NCBI RefSeq assembly: GCF_003148885.1
Contig: NZ_QGHD01000014.1
Location: 1-56,330 of the forward strand
Reading direction: 5' to 3'
DNA length: 56,330 nt
Source of the DNA: Hallerella porci
GTDB lineage: Bacteria; Fibrobacterota; Fibrobacteria; Fibrobacterales; Fibrobacteraceae
Part shown: positions 16,328 to 25,127 of the stretch, in pieces
Layout of the letters: every line of letters starts with the position of its first letter
Numbering within the stretch: the stretch's first letter is position 1
Notes under the pieces: generated by a model
Databases searched by the model: none
What the model was told of the DNA's origin: nothing
Seen by the model: the letters and a program-made list of their open reading frames with translations, nothing else
Program-made: the position numbers and the translations under genes

Positions 16328-17395
16328 ATGGCTTACAATATTCAAGATCTTCTTTCTGAAATGGTGAAACGCGGCGCTTCGGACTTGCACATTACGGCGG
16401 GAATTCCTCCGATGCTCCGCTTGGCGGGAAAGCTTGCTCCGATGGGAACGGAAACCCTGAAACCGGACGAGACGATGCGCATGACTTACAGTCTGATGAA
16501 CGAACTCCAAAAAAAAGCGTTTGAACAGAACAAGGAATGCGATTTTTCTTTTGGCATTGCGAATCTTGCCCGCTTCCGGGCGAACGCCTATCTGCAGCGC
16601 GGTTGCGTCGCCTTGGCTCTTCGAATTATTCCTCTTGAAATCAAGACGTTTAAGGATTTGGATTTGCCGCCGATTATTGCGGAATTTACCACGCGTCCGT
16701 CGGGACTTGTGCTCGTGACAGGTTCTACAGGTAGCGGTAAATCGACGACTCTTGCGGCGATGATTGATAAAATCAACAAAGAACGCCACGAACATATTTT
16801 GACGATTGAAGACCCGATTGAATTTTTGCACAAACATCAGAATTGTATGGTGAACCAGCGCGAAGTGGGAAACGATACGAAGAGTTTTTCGCAGGCGCTC
16901 AAAATGGCTTTGCGCCAAGACCCCGATATTGTGCTCATCGGCGAAATGCGTGACTTGGAAACGATTCGCGCAGCGTTAACGATTGCAGAAACCGGTCACT
17001 TGACTCTCGCAACACTTCATACAAACTCAGCAGTGCAAACGATTAACCGTATCGTCGATGCCTTCCCGCAAGGAGAACAACAAACGGTGCGAACGCAACT
17101 TTCGTTTGTGCTTCAAGGCGTTGTGTGTCAGATGCTTTTGCCGAAAATCGGCGGCGGTCGCGTCATGTGTTACGAAATCATGAATGTGACTCCGGCAATT
17201 CGCGCTCTTATCCGCGACAATAAATCGCATCAAATCGGATCGATGATTGAAATCGGTCAGAAGTTCGGGATGAACACGATGAATATGCGTCTTGCAGAAC
17301 TCGTGCGCCAAGGAAAGCTCGAACACTTTGAAGCGGTCGCCAAATCTCCGGATCCGAATCAGCTCGAAAAAGAACTTGAGAAATTGGGAGTTTAA
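16328..17395 (+). CDS. pilT: Type IV pilus retraction ATPase PilT
   Basis: A hexameric ATPase of 355 residues that powers pilus retraction. It has an N-terminal PAS-like domain (GASDLHITAGIPPMLR), Walker A GSTGSGKST at 132-140, the Asp box TIEDPIEFLH, Walker B DIVLIGEMRD, and the His box HLTLATLHTNSA. I chose the ATG at 16328 because the PilT family starts with MAYNIQDLL-like sequence; the ORF is open 10 codons further. It is followed after 3 bases by pilC. No pilB or pilin gene is present. Confidence 0.95.
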   Translation: MAYNIQDLLSEMVKRGASDLHITAGIPPMLRLAGKLAPMGTETLKPDETMRMTYSLMNELQKKAFEQNKECDFSFGIANLARFRANAYLQRGCVALALRIIPLEIKTFKDLDLPPIIAEFTTRPSGLVLVTGSTGSGKSTTLAAMIDKINKERHEHILTIEDPIEFLHKHQNCMVNQREVGNDTKSFSQALKMALRQDPDIVLIGEMRDLETIRAALTIAETGHLTLATLHTNSAVQTINRIVDAFPQGEQQTVRTQLSFVLQGVVCQMLLPKIGGGRVMCYEIMNVTPAIRALIRDNKSHQIGSMIEIGQKFGMNTMNMRLAELVRQGKLEHFEAVAKSPDPNQLEKELEKLGV

Positions 17396-17398
17396 TCC

Positions 17399-18601
17399 AT
17401 GCCTGTTTTCCTTTATAAGGCGCAGAATACTCAAGGGAACCAGTTTAATGGGAAAATTGAGGCGAAGGATAAAAACGAAGCGGAATCGCTTTTACGTCGC
17501 AAGCATTTAGTGGTCGAAAGCGTTAAGCGGAAACCGCTCGAACTCAAAATTCAAATCGGTTCGGGCATTAAGTCAAAAGACATTTCCCGCTTTACGCGTA
17601 TGTTCAGCTCGATGACTTCGGCGGGCCTTCCGATGTTACAATGCTTGACGATTCTCGAAGAGCAAATGGATAATCCTGCGATGCGCGATGTGGTGCATAA
17701 ACTCACGATGTCGATTAGCGGCGGTTCTAGCCTTGCCGATGCATTAACGCAGCATCCGAAAGTCTTCGATAAATTGTATTGTAACATGGTCGCAGCCGGT
17801 GAAGCGGGCGGTATTCTCGATGGCATTTTAATGCGTCTCGCTGACTATCAAGAATCCAATGAACGCTTGGTGCGCAAAGTGAAAAAAGCGCTTACGTATC
17901 CGGTGATGGTCGCAGTCGTCGCCGTGGTCGTCGTGATTTTGATGCTTTCGTTCGTGGTGCCTACATTTGCCGCTTCGTTTACAGAACTCGGCGGTGAACT
18001 TCCGGGTCCGACGCAATTCGTGATGGACCTTTCGGATATTATCCGCGATTACGCTGCCTTCTGGATTTTGGGTGCGGTTTCGATTATCGTCGCCTTTAAA
18101 GTCGTGATGAAAGTGCCCAAGCTCCATTTTGCGTTTGACCGCTTTTTGTTAAAAGTGCCGAAAGTGGGCGACTTGCAAATCAAAAGTGCGGTGGCTCGTT
18201 TTAGCCGCACTCTTGGAACTCTTTTGAATGCGGGCGTTTCGGTGACAGAAGCGTTGCAGGTAACAGCGAAAACTTCGGGTAACTCGGTTGTTGAAGCGGC
18301 GATTATGAAAATTGCCGTGGGACTTGCCGGCGGTAAAAGTATCGTAGAACCGATGAAAGAAACCGGAATTTTCCCTGCGATGGTGATTCAAATGGTCGGC
18401 GTGGGCGAAAAGACTGGTCAGTTGGGCTCAATGCTTTTGAAAGTTGCGGACTTCTATGACGAAGAAGTGGATGCGGCAATTGACGCTTTGACTTCGATGA
18501 TGGAACCTCTTATCATGGTGGTGCTCGGCGGCGCAGTCGGCTTCCTCATGATTGCAATGTACATGCCGATGTTCAGTATGTCCGATGCGATTAAAGGCTG
18601 A
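17399..18601 (+). CDS. pilC: Type IV pilus/type II secretion inner-membrane platform protein PilC
   Basis: A 400-residue polytopic protein of the PilC/GspF family. It starts with MPVFLYKAQNTQG, has the two cytoplasmic T2SSF repeats (about 70-190 and 270-395), and TM segments around 170-195, 220-240 and 370-395. TSAGLPMLQCL in the first repeat and LLNAGVSVTEAL in the second are the matching repeat motifs. It couples the PilB/PilT motors to the pilus. It forms an operon with pilT and is closed by the terminator at 18644. Confidence 0.94.
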   Translation: MPVFLYKAQNTQGNQFNGKIEAKDKNEAESLLRRKHLVVESVKRKPLELKIQIGSGIKSKDISRFTRMFSSMTSAGLPMLQCLTILEEQMDNPAMRDVVHKLTMSISGGSSLADALTQHPKVFDKLYCNMVAAGEAGGILDGILMRLADYQESNERLVRKVKKALTYPVMVAVVAVVVVILMLSFVVPTFAASFTELGGELPGPTQFVMDLSDIIRDYAAFWILGAVSIIVAFKVVMKVPKLHFAFDRFLLKVPKVGDLQIKSAVARFSRTLGTLLNAGVSVTEALQVTAKTSGNSVVEAAIMKIAVGLAGGKSIVEPMKETGIFPAMVIQMVGVGEKTGQLGSMLLKVADFYDEEVDAAIDALTSMMEPLIMVVLGGAVGFLMIAMYMPMFSMSDAIKG

Positions 18602-18643
18602 TTAATCGCTTAAATTGATCGATTAAAATCATTTCAATTTTTC

Positions 18644-18684
18644 AAAACGGCTCGTTTTTTCAAAAAACGGGCTGTTTTCTTTTT
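18644..18684 (+). terminator. Rho-independent terminator after pilC
   Basis: AAAACGGCTCGTTTTTT (18644-18660) pairs with AAAAAACGGGCTGTTTT across a single-base turn, with two G-U pairs, and is followed by CTTTTT. It separates the pilT-pilC transcript from the sigma-54 promoter immediately downstream. Confidence 0.75.
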
Positions 18685-18699
18685 GGCACGCATTTTGCA
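18684..18699 (+). promoter_or_regulatory. Sigma-54 (-24/-12) promoter of spoVG
   Basis: TGGCACG-CATT-TTGCA matches the sigma-54 consensus TGGCACG-N4-TTGCA at every stated position, with exactly 10 bases between the GG and GC cores. Transcription would start near 18710. That leaves about 34 bases of leader containing the AAGGAG of spoVG. I did not identify an enhancer-binding site upstream, where the pilC terminator lies. Confidence 0.8.
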
Positions 18700-18743
18700 T
18701 TTATGCGATTGCCCTAATGTTGGGGTTTTTAAGGAGTGCATTT

Positions 18744-19094
18744 ATGCAAATGAAAAAGAACGTCACCGAAAAACAGACCGCAGTCAAGTCTTTGCCGAAG
18801 ACTTCGGAATTTGATTGTTTGGTCGTCACCAATGTCCGCGTATTTCCGTTTAAGGAAGGCGTCAATATGGGACATATCAAAGCCTTGGCAAAGGTTGTGC
18901 TGAACGATCAAATGCAGTTGACAGGTCTCCGCGTCGTCGATGGGGAAAACGGACTTTTCGTCGGTTATCCGAATGATCCCTTTTACAAGGGCGATGAATA
19001 TCGCAGCATTTTCTTTCCGATTACCAAAGAATGCCGCGAACACATCGAAAATTGCATCTTGGAAAAGTACCAGGAAATGATCGCAGCAGCTTAA
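18744..19094 (+). CDS. spoVG: SpoVG-family regulator
   Basis: A 116-residue protein with the SpoVG fold: VTNVRVFPF, then LKALAKVVL-like (IKALAKVVLNDQMQLTGLRVVDG), then FVGYPNDPF and the C-terminal helix ITKECREHIENCILEKY. Family members bind nucleic acids and act as global or division regulators. The start at 18744 has AAGGAG 7 bases upstream; the ORF is open 9 codons further. The gene follows the sigma-54 promoter and is followed after 11 bases by comM, so the two probably share the transcript. The C-terminal basic extension seen in some homologues is short here. Confidence 0.9.
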   Translation: MQMKKNVTEKQTAVKSLPKTSEFDCLVVTNVRVFPFKEGVNMGHIKALAKVVLNDQMQLTGLRVVDGENGLFVGYPNDPFYKGDEYRSIFFPITKECREHIENCILEKYQEMIAAA

Positions 19095-19105
19095 GGAATT
19101 GCAAC

Positions 19106-20647
19106 GTGTTTCAGAGAATTCGCACAAGTTGTCTTTTGGGTATTCAAGCAATCCCAGTAAATGTCGAAGTGGATTCTTCGGCGGGTCTTCCCGGATTCAC
19201 TTTGGTAGGTTTACCGGATAATGCTGTTCGCGAATCTCGGGAACGCGTTGTTTCTAGTATTCGAAGTTCAGGTTATGCGGCTGCAGGCAGCCGGATGACG
19301 GTGAATTTATCGCCCGCAGATTTGAAGAAAGAGGGGACTTCTTTAGATTTGCCGTTAGCGATGGGAATGTTAATTGTGAGTGGAGAAATCCCCGCAGACA
19401 ATCCCGAAAAATTTGTGTTTATGGGGGAACTTTCTTTAGATGGAAAAGTCAAAGCGGTCCGCGGTGTTTTATCGGTCGCGATGAGCCTTTCTAAAGAGAA
19501 TGATATTTTTGTGGTGCCGAGGGAAAATGTAGCCGAAGCGAGTTTGGTGGAAGGACTTGCGGTGATTGGCGTCTCCACACTTTCGGAGTGTATCGAGGCG
19601 GTTGCGCCCGAGTCTGGGGTGACTCCGTTACGGTCGCAAGGAATTTCACATCGAAATTCTGTTGTGGATTCCTCGGCACCGGATTTTCGTTCTGTGGTGG
19701 GAATGGAAGGGGTAAAACGTGCGTTAGAAATTGCGGCGGCGGGCGCGCATAATTTTTTATTAGTGGGTTCACCGGGTTCGGGGAAGACTTTTAGCGCGCG
19801 ATGTCTCCCGGGAATTTTACCGCCGATGACGGATGAAGAAATTTTGGAATGTACGCAGATTTATTCATCGATGCGGGTTTTAGGGGCTGCAGGAACAGAA
19901 CGCTTTTTGAATCGTCGGCCGTTTCGTTCTCCGCATCATTCTTCATCGATGGTCGCACTCGTGGGGGGAGGAGCGCATTTGCGCCCAGGGGAAGCGAGTT
20001 TAGCGCACAATGGCGTCTTATTTTTGGATGAATTGCCGGAATTTAATCGCAACGTATTGGAAGCTTTGCGGGAACCGATGGAAGAAGGAATTATCCGCAT
20101 TAGTCGTGCTTGCGGAACGGTTTCGTGGCCTGCGCGATTTATGATGGGGGCTGCGATGAATCCGTGTCCATGCGGTTATTCGATGGATCCGAAACGCGAT
20201 TGCACTTGTTTGCCCGATGCCGTTCGCCGTTATCGTCAACGGATTTCGGGACCGATGCTCGATCGCATTGATATTCAGGTGGCGGTGCCTTCTACCGATC
20301 CGCAGAGTTTGATGCAAAAGAAAGCGGGGGAATCTTCGGCAGAAATTCGGGAGCGGGTAATTGCCGCAAGAAATTTGCAGCGGCGACGTTTTGGGAAAAA
20401 AATTCGTGCGAATGCTGAAATGTCTAGCGATGCGACGAAAGCTTTTGCGCAGATGAGTACCGCGACAGAACATTTTGCAGTAGCCGCCGCCGATAAAATG
20501 CAGTTAAGTGCCCGCGGCTATTATCGGATGTTAAAAGTTGCCCGCAGCATCGCTGACTTGCGCATTGCGAAAGACGGTGAAAACGCAGTCGATGCTCCCG
20601 TAGAAAATGGCGATGTTGCAGAAGCTTTGCGATACCGAGCTTTTTAA
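19106..20647 (+). CDS. comM: YifB/ComM-type Mg-chelatase-like AAA+ ATPase
   Basis: A 513-residue protein starting at GTG 19106, with AAGGA 8 bases upstream. The N-terminal ChlI-like domain (VNVEVDSSAGLPGFTLVGLPDNAVRESRERV) precedes an AAA+ module with Walker A GSPGSGKT, Walker B LFLDELPEF, and the helix-2 insert RPFRSPHHSSS. A C-terminal Mg-chelatase domain contains LSARGYYRMLKVARSIADL and a zinc-type CPCGYSMDPKRDCTC segment. ComM is a branch-migration helicase that extends D-loops during natural transformation. Its position behind pilT, pilC and spoVG is consistent with a DNA-uptake link, but that is inference. Confidence 0.92.
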   Translation: MFQRIRTSCLLGIQAIPVNVEVDSSAGLPGFTLVGLPDNAVRESRERVVSSIRSSGYAAAGSRMTVNLSPADLKKEGTSLDLPLAMGMLIVSGEIPADNPEKFVFMGELSLDGKVKAVRGVLSVAMSLSKENDIFVVPRENVAEASLVEGLAVIGVSTLSECIEAVAPESGVTPLRSQGISHRNSVVDSSAPDFRSVVGMEGVKRALEIAAAGAHNFLLVGSPGSGKTFSARCLPGILPPMTDEEILECTQIYSSMRVLGAAGTERFLNRRPFRSPHHSSSMVALVGGGAHLRPGEASLAHNGVLFLDELPEFNRNVLEALREPMEEGIIRISRACGTVSWPARFMMGAAMNPCPCGYSMDPKRDCTCLPDAVRRYRQRISGPMLDRIDIQVAVPSTDPQSLMQKKAGESSAEIRERVIAARNLQRRRFGKKIRANAEMSSDATKAFAQMSTATEHFAVAAADKMQLSARGYYRMLKVARSIADLRIAKDGENAVDAPVENGDVAEALRYRAF

Positions 20648-20654
20648 TAAAATG

Positions 20655-20681
20655 GATGGCGCCCGCAGAGCGCCATCTTTT
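20655..20681 (+). terminator. Terminator after comM
   Basis: GATGGCGC (20655-20662), a 7-base loop and GCGCCATC (20670-20677) are followed by TTTT. It lies in the 40-base gap between the convergent comM and folB genes. Confidence 0.75.
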
Positions 20682-20687
20682 CCATTT

Positions 20688-21059
20688 CTAATTCTTTTCA
20701 TTTCTCGTTATTTTTATTTCGGCTTCCGAAACAGCGCTTCCGGGGAGAGCTTCGGGCTTTTCCACTTTGACCCAAGCCGCTTGAATTTTCTCGGATTGAG
20801 CGAGAAGAAATTCCGCAGATTTCGAGACGAGAGTTTCGATGAGAATGAATTTGGATTCTTGAATGTAGCGTTTTAACGCTTCGGAGAGAGCTGCATAATC
20901 TACGGTGGCGTTCAAGTCATCGGAGGCGGCAATCGGGGCAAAATCAAGCCATAACGAAAAGTGCAAACGGATGGGCTGTGGCTTTTCGCGCTCAAAAGAA
21001 AGGGCTCCGAGAATTGTCTCAAAGCCCATATCTCTAACTGTAATTTTTCCGGTAGCCAT
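20688..21059 (-). CDS. folB: Dihydroneopterin aldolase FolB
   Basis: A 123-residue enzyme converting dihydroneopterin to 6-hydroxymethyldihydropterin in folate synthesis. Seen: the start ITVRDMGFETILGALSFER, with the conserved Glu near position 20, then LDFAPIAASDDLNATVDYAAL, then FILIETLVSKSAEFLL and VKVEKPEALPGSAVSEAEIKI. The ATG at 21059 overlaps the stop of the upstream secreted-protein gene by one base (TAATG), so translation is probably coupled. Other folate genes are not adjacent. Confidence 0.9.
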   Translation of the reverse strand: MATGKITVRDMGFETILGALSFEREKPQPIRLHFSLWLDFAPIAASDDLNATVDYAALSEALKRYIQESKFILIETLVSKSAEFLLAQSEKIQAAWVKVEKPEALPGSAVSEAEIKITRNEKN

Positions 21060-22171
21060 TACCAAGTGAAGAGAACGATAGAACCCGCAATAGAAAGTGC
21101 GGCGATACCGAACCAGATATTACGAGCAGTGGAATAAGAATCCATCGTATCTTTGTTCTTGCTCTTTTTCTTCTTCAAAGTGTAAAGAGCAGCGTGTTCT
21201 TGCTTAGTGCCGTTTTGGTATGCAATGTCATTGGATTCGTACCAGACGACGGATTCGTAGCAAGAATTCTTGCCACCGCAAGCGGCTGCGATACTTTCTT
21301 TGTGCTTATCCATCAAATCGCTGACATCGTCGTGAGCCGATTTTGCATCGCTGTATTGCATTTGATCGTAGATACCGACGCCGATACCGAGAGCGGCGAC
21401 ACCGACAAGACCCCAAGCGCTCCATTTGCGAACTTCATCTGCGATACCGAAACGGTTTGTGACATCGTTCGAAGCTTCATCGGCTGCATAACTTTCATCG
21501 TTGGCGCGGTTAGCGGTTTCGCTGACATCGCCTTTCACATCGTAATTGTAATCGTCTTCGGTTTCGCAATCCGGATCGTCATCGTCGCAGTATTCATCGT
21601 CATCGGAGGAAGAAGAACTTTCGGGGACGGCGGCTGCGGCTGCATACATTTCATCGCTCGACGAAGAAACATCCCCTTCGGAGCTGCTCGATTCCACATT
21701 TACCGGAACGAGTGCAATGGTCTTCACCCCGCGGTGCACGAACATCGCCGAAACGCCTTCGGCAAAAACGGACTTGCCGTCGAAGTAAACTTTTTCGAGG
21801 TCGCTGTTCGCATCAGCAGATTCGCTCGAATACGCTTTTGCTTTGACGACGAAACCGTAAGCGATTCCATCGGGAAGAGAAAATTCGGCGAGTTCCGACT
21901 TTCTCGAACCTTCGCGTCCTTCGTAAAGTTGATAAGTCGTCGGCGATTCGCCAAACGGATCTTCGAACTTTTGACGAACATAAAAGCGTCCGCTTTGCAC
22001 ATTTTCTACGGTTCCAGAAGAGGAAATTTTTAACGATCCACCAAATTCTGCGTCGATAAATTCGTCGGGAGTTCCCGCTTCTTCACCGGAAAAGCTTTGA
22101 ATCGTATAGTTGTCGGCAGCAAAAGCCGTCATAGCAAGGATGCCGATAAATGCGAATAGCGTAGACTTCAT
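21059..22171 (-). CDS. Exported serine/aspartate-rich protein with two C-terminal membrane helices
   Basis: A 370-residue protein of unknown function. It has a signal peptide (MKSTLFAFIGILAMTAFAA), a beta-rich extracytoplasmic region (about 20-165), and a low-complexity stretch (about 167-230) with repeated SSSS runs and a very acidic SDDDEYCDDDDPDCETEDD-like block. A first membrane helix lies near 253-268 (WGLVGVAALGIGVGIYD), then a cysteine-containing loop with CGGKNSC, a lysine-rich KKKKSKNKD segment and a last helix at the extreme C-terminus. Poly-serine linkers are common in Fibrobacter exported proteins. GGAG lies 8 bases before the ATG. It shares a TAATG junction with folB, though no functional link is evident. 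Confidence 0.8.
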   Translation of the reverse strand: MKSTLFAFIGILAMTAFAADNYTIQSFSGEEAGTPDEFIDAEFGGSLKISSSGTVENVQSGRFYVRQKFEDPFGESPTTYQLYEGREGSRKSELAEFSLPDGIAYGFVVKAKAYSSESADANSDLEKVYFDGKSVFAEGVSAMFVHRGVKTIALVPVNVESSSSEGDVSSSSDEMYAAAAAVPESSSSSDDDEYCDDDDPDCETEDDYNYDVKGDVSETANRANDESYAADEASNDVTNRFGIADEVRKWSAWGLVGVAALGIGVGIYDQMQYSDAKSAHDDVSDLMDKHKESIAAACGGKNSCYESVVWYESNDIAYQNGTKQEHAALYTLKKKKSKNKDTMDSYSTARNIWFGIAALSIAGSIVLFTW

Positions 22172-22268
22172 TCGTACACTCCGAAAAATATTCTGCCCTA
22201 AATATATATAATCATTTTTTGAATGGTATCGTCCGAAAAATTTTCTAGCTTAGATACTCGAAAAAGTG

Positions 22269-23543
22269 ATGAAAAACAAAGAAAATACCCATTGCGTCGT
22301 GCTCGGCGCAAGTCATAAAACGTGCCCCGTCGCCTTGCGGGATAAGCTCGGTTTTTCGGGGGAACAGCTCGAAAAAGGGCTTTTGAGCTTGAAAAATCTT
22401 CCTGGACTCTCGGAAGCGGTCATCGTTTCGACGTGTAATCGCACCGAAATTTACGCAGCGACTCTTTATCCCGAAGATTTACGCGATACTTTGGTAAATT
22501 GGTGGGCGGAATTTTCGCATTTGGATGCCGCAGAACTCGTTCCGCATTGCTTTTATTTGGCTCATACCGAAGCGATTGCACATTTATATTCGGTCGTTTC
22601 GTCCCTCGATAGCCTCGTCCTCGGGGAAAATCAAATTATGGGGCAAGTCAAAGATGCGTTTCAAAAAGCGCAAAAAACGGGAAGCGCAGGATTTTTCCTC
22701 AGTCATCTTTTTCAGACGGCGTTGAGCGTCGGGAAAAAAGTCCGCGAAGATACTGCGATTGGCGACGGAACTGTTTCGATTCCGTTTGCTGCGGTGCAGC
22801 TCGCTTTGCGAGAATTTGGTCAACTCGCCGCGTTGAATGTCGGCGTTCTCGGCATGGGCGAAATGGGAAATATCGCTTCGGTGGAACTTTCGGCAGCGGG
22901 AGTCACGCGATTTTCTTTTTTCAATCGGACTCTTTCGCGGGCAGAAAATTTTGCAGCGCGTTTTGGCGGCGAAGCTTTTGAATTGAATCAAATTTCGCAG
23001 ATTTTACCGAAATTAGATTTACTCATCGCAGCGGCATCGACTCCGGAATATTTAATTACCGCCGAAATGATTCCTGCGGAGAAGAAAAATAAACTCGTTT
23101 TAATCGACATCGGAGCGCCGCGGAATATCGATCCCGCCGCAAAAGACATTAAAGACGTTTCGCTTTTTTGCATTGACGATCTCACAAAAGTCGTCGAAGA
23201 AAATCGCAGCAAGCGAAGACATTCAGCGGAACGCGCCCGCGAAATTATCGGCGACGCTGTGGATGAATTTGCCGAATGGTATGCGACTCTCGGCGTGATT
23301 CCGCTCGTCCTTTCTTTGCGAAATCATCATCTTAAAATTGAACAAGAAGTTCTCGCCAAATGGGAACATCGCGTTTCGCCCGAAGACTTTGAACGGCTGC
23401 GGCGATTTGCTGACGAACTCATCGCAAAAATTTTGCACACGCCTTCTGCAGAACTCAAACATTTGGGCGCAGCAGGACTCGGGCTCGAAAGCCGTTTGAT
23501 TTTAGAAAAATTATTCGATTTGCAAGAAGACGAAAAAGGGTAA
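22269..23543 (+). CDS. hemA: Glutamyl-tRNA reductase HemA
   Basis: The first enzyme of C5-pathway tetrapyrrole synthesis, reducing glutamyl-tRNA to glutamate-1-semialdehyde; 424 residues. The catalytic cysteine is C56 in STCNRTE. GASHKTCPVALRDKL, SLDSLVLGENQIMGQVKDAF and the NADPH-binding LNVGVLGMGEMGNIA are conserved. The C-terminal dimerisation helix is present. An in-frame GTG precedes the ATG by one codon. It starts the hemA-hemC-hemD cluster, with a 2-base gap to hemC. Confidence 0.95.
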   Translation: MKNKENTHCVVLGASHKTCPVALRDKLGFSGEQLEKGLLSLKNLPGLSEAVIVSTCNRTEIYAATLYPEDLRDTLVNWWAEFSHLDAAELVPHCFYLAHTEAIAHLYSVVSSLDSLVLGENQIMGQVKDAFQKAQKTGSAGFFLSHLFQTALSVGKKVREDTAIGDGTVSIPFAAVQLALREFGQLAALNVGVLGMGEMGNIASVELSAAGVTRFSFFNRTLSRAENFAARFGGEAFELNQISQILPKLDLLIAAASTPEYLITAEMIPAEKKNKLVLIDIGAPRNIDPAAKDIKDVSLFCIDDLTKVVEENRSKRRHSAERAREIIGDAVDEFAEWYATLGVIPLVLSLRNHHLKIEQEVLAKWEHRVSPEDFERLRRFADELIAKILHTPSAELKHLGAAGLGLESRLILEKLFDLQEDEKG

Positions 23544-23545
23544 AT

Positions 23546-24523
23546 ATGGAAACGGTGAGAATCGGAACGCGCGGAAGTGCTCTAGCTTTGGCGCAAGCTC
23601 ATTTAACGCAAGATTTGATTCAACGAGAATTTCCGCAGTTGAAGGCAGAAATTTGCGTCATCAAAACGAGCGGTGATAAAGATCATGTGCGCTCTCTAGT
23701 TTCGTTCGGCGGGCAAGGCGTTTTTGTCAAAGAAATTGAAGAAGCGCTTTTGGAAAATCGAATTGACATCGCGGTGCATTCTCTCAAAGATGTTCCCGAT
23801 TCGATGGATGCGCGACTTGAACTTTCGGGATTTTTAAAACGCGAAAATCCGCGGGATGTTTTGGTTTCAAATGGTGTGCGTTTTGACGATTTAAAACCGA
23901 ATGCGAAAATTGGAACGGGTTCACCGCGGCGCGTGCTGCAATTAAAAAAGATGCGGCCCGATGTGCATTGCGTCAATTTGCGCGGGAATTTACCGTCGCG
24001 AATTGAAAAAGTCAAAACGGGAGAATTGGATGCAATTCTTCTCGGCGCTGCGGGATTAAATCGCTTGGGACTTGCGAAATCGATTTCCGAAATTTTTGCG
24101 GTGGAAAATGTTACGCCGGCGATTGGACAAGGAATTATCGCAATTCAAAGCTGCGTGAACAATTTGCGCGCCAAAGAAATTGCGAAAAAAATTTCCGACG
24201 AAACGACGGTGATTGCTGCGCGCGCAGAACGTTTATGGATGAATCTTCTCGGCGGCGGATGCCGTGTTCCGATGGGCGCTATTTTAGAACCGCAGAATAA
24301 AAATTTTTTGTTTACGGCTTACCTTTCGGATCCGGCGAATGGAAATTTTTTACGGCTTGCGCAGAAATTTTCTGCAGAAGATTTAGCGGAAAATATTTGC
24401 GAAAAAAGTCTGAAAAATTTTGCGGAAAAATTTATCGCCGAATGCCGCAAAAAAAATATTCGTTTACCGTCGGATGTCGCAGGAACCGAAGCGATTGCCG
24501 CATTTTGGAACGCGGAACATTAA
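23546..24523 (+). CDS. hemC: Hydroxymethylbilane synthase (porphobilinogen deaminase) HemC
   Basis: A 325-residue enzyme that polymerises four porphobilinogens. It starts RIGTRGSALALAQA and has the catalytic aspartate D82 in HSLKDVPD and the arginine-rich GTGSPRR. C239 in LGGGCRVPMGA carries the dipyrromethane cofactor. It sits between hemA and hemD in the same transcript. hemB, hemL and hemE are not in the window. Confidence 0.95.
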   Translation: METVRIGTRGSALALAQAHLTQDLIQREFPQLKAEICVIKTSGDKDHVRSLVSFGGQGVFVKEIEEALLENRIDIAVHSLKDVPDSMDARLELSGFLKRENPRDVLVSNGVRFDDLKPNAKIGTGSPRRVLQLKKMRPDVHCVNLRGNLPSRIEKVKTGELDAILLGAAGLNRLGLAKSISEIFAVENVTPAIGQGIIAIQSCVNNLRAKEIAKKISDETTVIAARAERLWMNLLGGGCRVPMGAILEPQNKNFLFTAYLSDPANGNFLRLAQKFSAEDLAENICEKSLKNFAEKFIAECRKKNIRLPSDVAGTEAIAAFWNAEH

Positions 24524-24524
24524 C

Positions 24525-25127
24525 GTGAATTTGATTTTTACAAAAATCGATGCGCCTTCGAAAGAATTTGTCGAAAGTGAAAAGGCAAAAGGAAATGTTG
24601 TCTTGCATATTCCCGCATTAAAATTTTCGAAGACGGAAATTTCGTTAGAAATTTTTGAATGCGATGCGGCATTTGTCGGAAGCCCGCGGGCTGCGATGAT
24701 CGCTTGCGATGCGCTTAAAAATTTTAATGGCTCGATTTTTACGGCGGGCGAAAAAACGGCGCAGTTCCTTTTGCAGCAAGGAATTTCGGTTGCGGCAGCG
24801 GGAACATTAGAAGGTGCCTCAAAAAATTTCCCTGAATTTTTGCGCATTCGAAAAACGAAAAAAATCGCGTGGATTTCGGCGCAAGAAACGGCTGCGGATT
24901 TGACAAAAATTGCAGAAGAAAATCATGTTGCAATTCAACATTTCCCCGTTTACAAAACGAATGCTGCAGAAATCGATGAAGAAAAAATGCAAGCGTTAAC
25001 GCATCCGCTGATTTGGAATTTTTATTCGGGAAAAGCGGTGAAAGCAATGCTTCGCTTTGTGCAAAAAAATGATGCAGTGAATTTATTTGGAGCAAGCGCC
25101 AAAAAAGCGTTTGAAGAAAATTTCTAA
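24525..25127 (+). CDS. hemD: Uroporphyrinogen-III synthase HemD (short)
   Basis: A 200-residue protein, shorter than the usual 240-260. HemD diverges quickly; support comes from position (GTG start 1 base after the hemC stop), the Rossmann-like two-domain pattern and conserved-type segments: FVGSPRAAMIACDAL (the FTSxxAV region), IFTAGEKTAQFLLQQGI (the AVGxxTA region), and IAWISAQETAADL followed by HFPVYKT. The second-domain end is compact (WNFYSGKAVKAMLRF, then LFGASAKKAF). The last codon overlaps the following ATG (TAATG). Confidence 0.75.
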   Translation: MNLIFTKIDAPSKEFVESEKAKGNVVLHIPALKFSKTEISLEIFECDAAFVGSPRAAMIACDALKNFNGSIFTAGEKTAQFLLQQGISVAAAGTLEGASKNFPEFLRIRKTKKIAWISAQETAADLTKIAEENHVAIQHFPVYKTNAAEIDEEKMQALTHPLIWNFYSGKAVKAMLRFVQKNDAVNLFGASAKKAFEENF

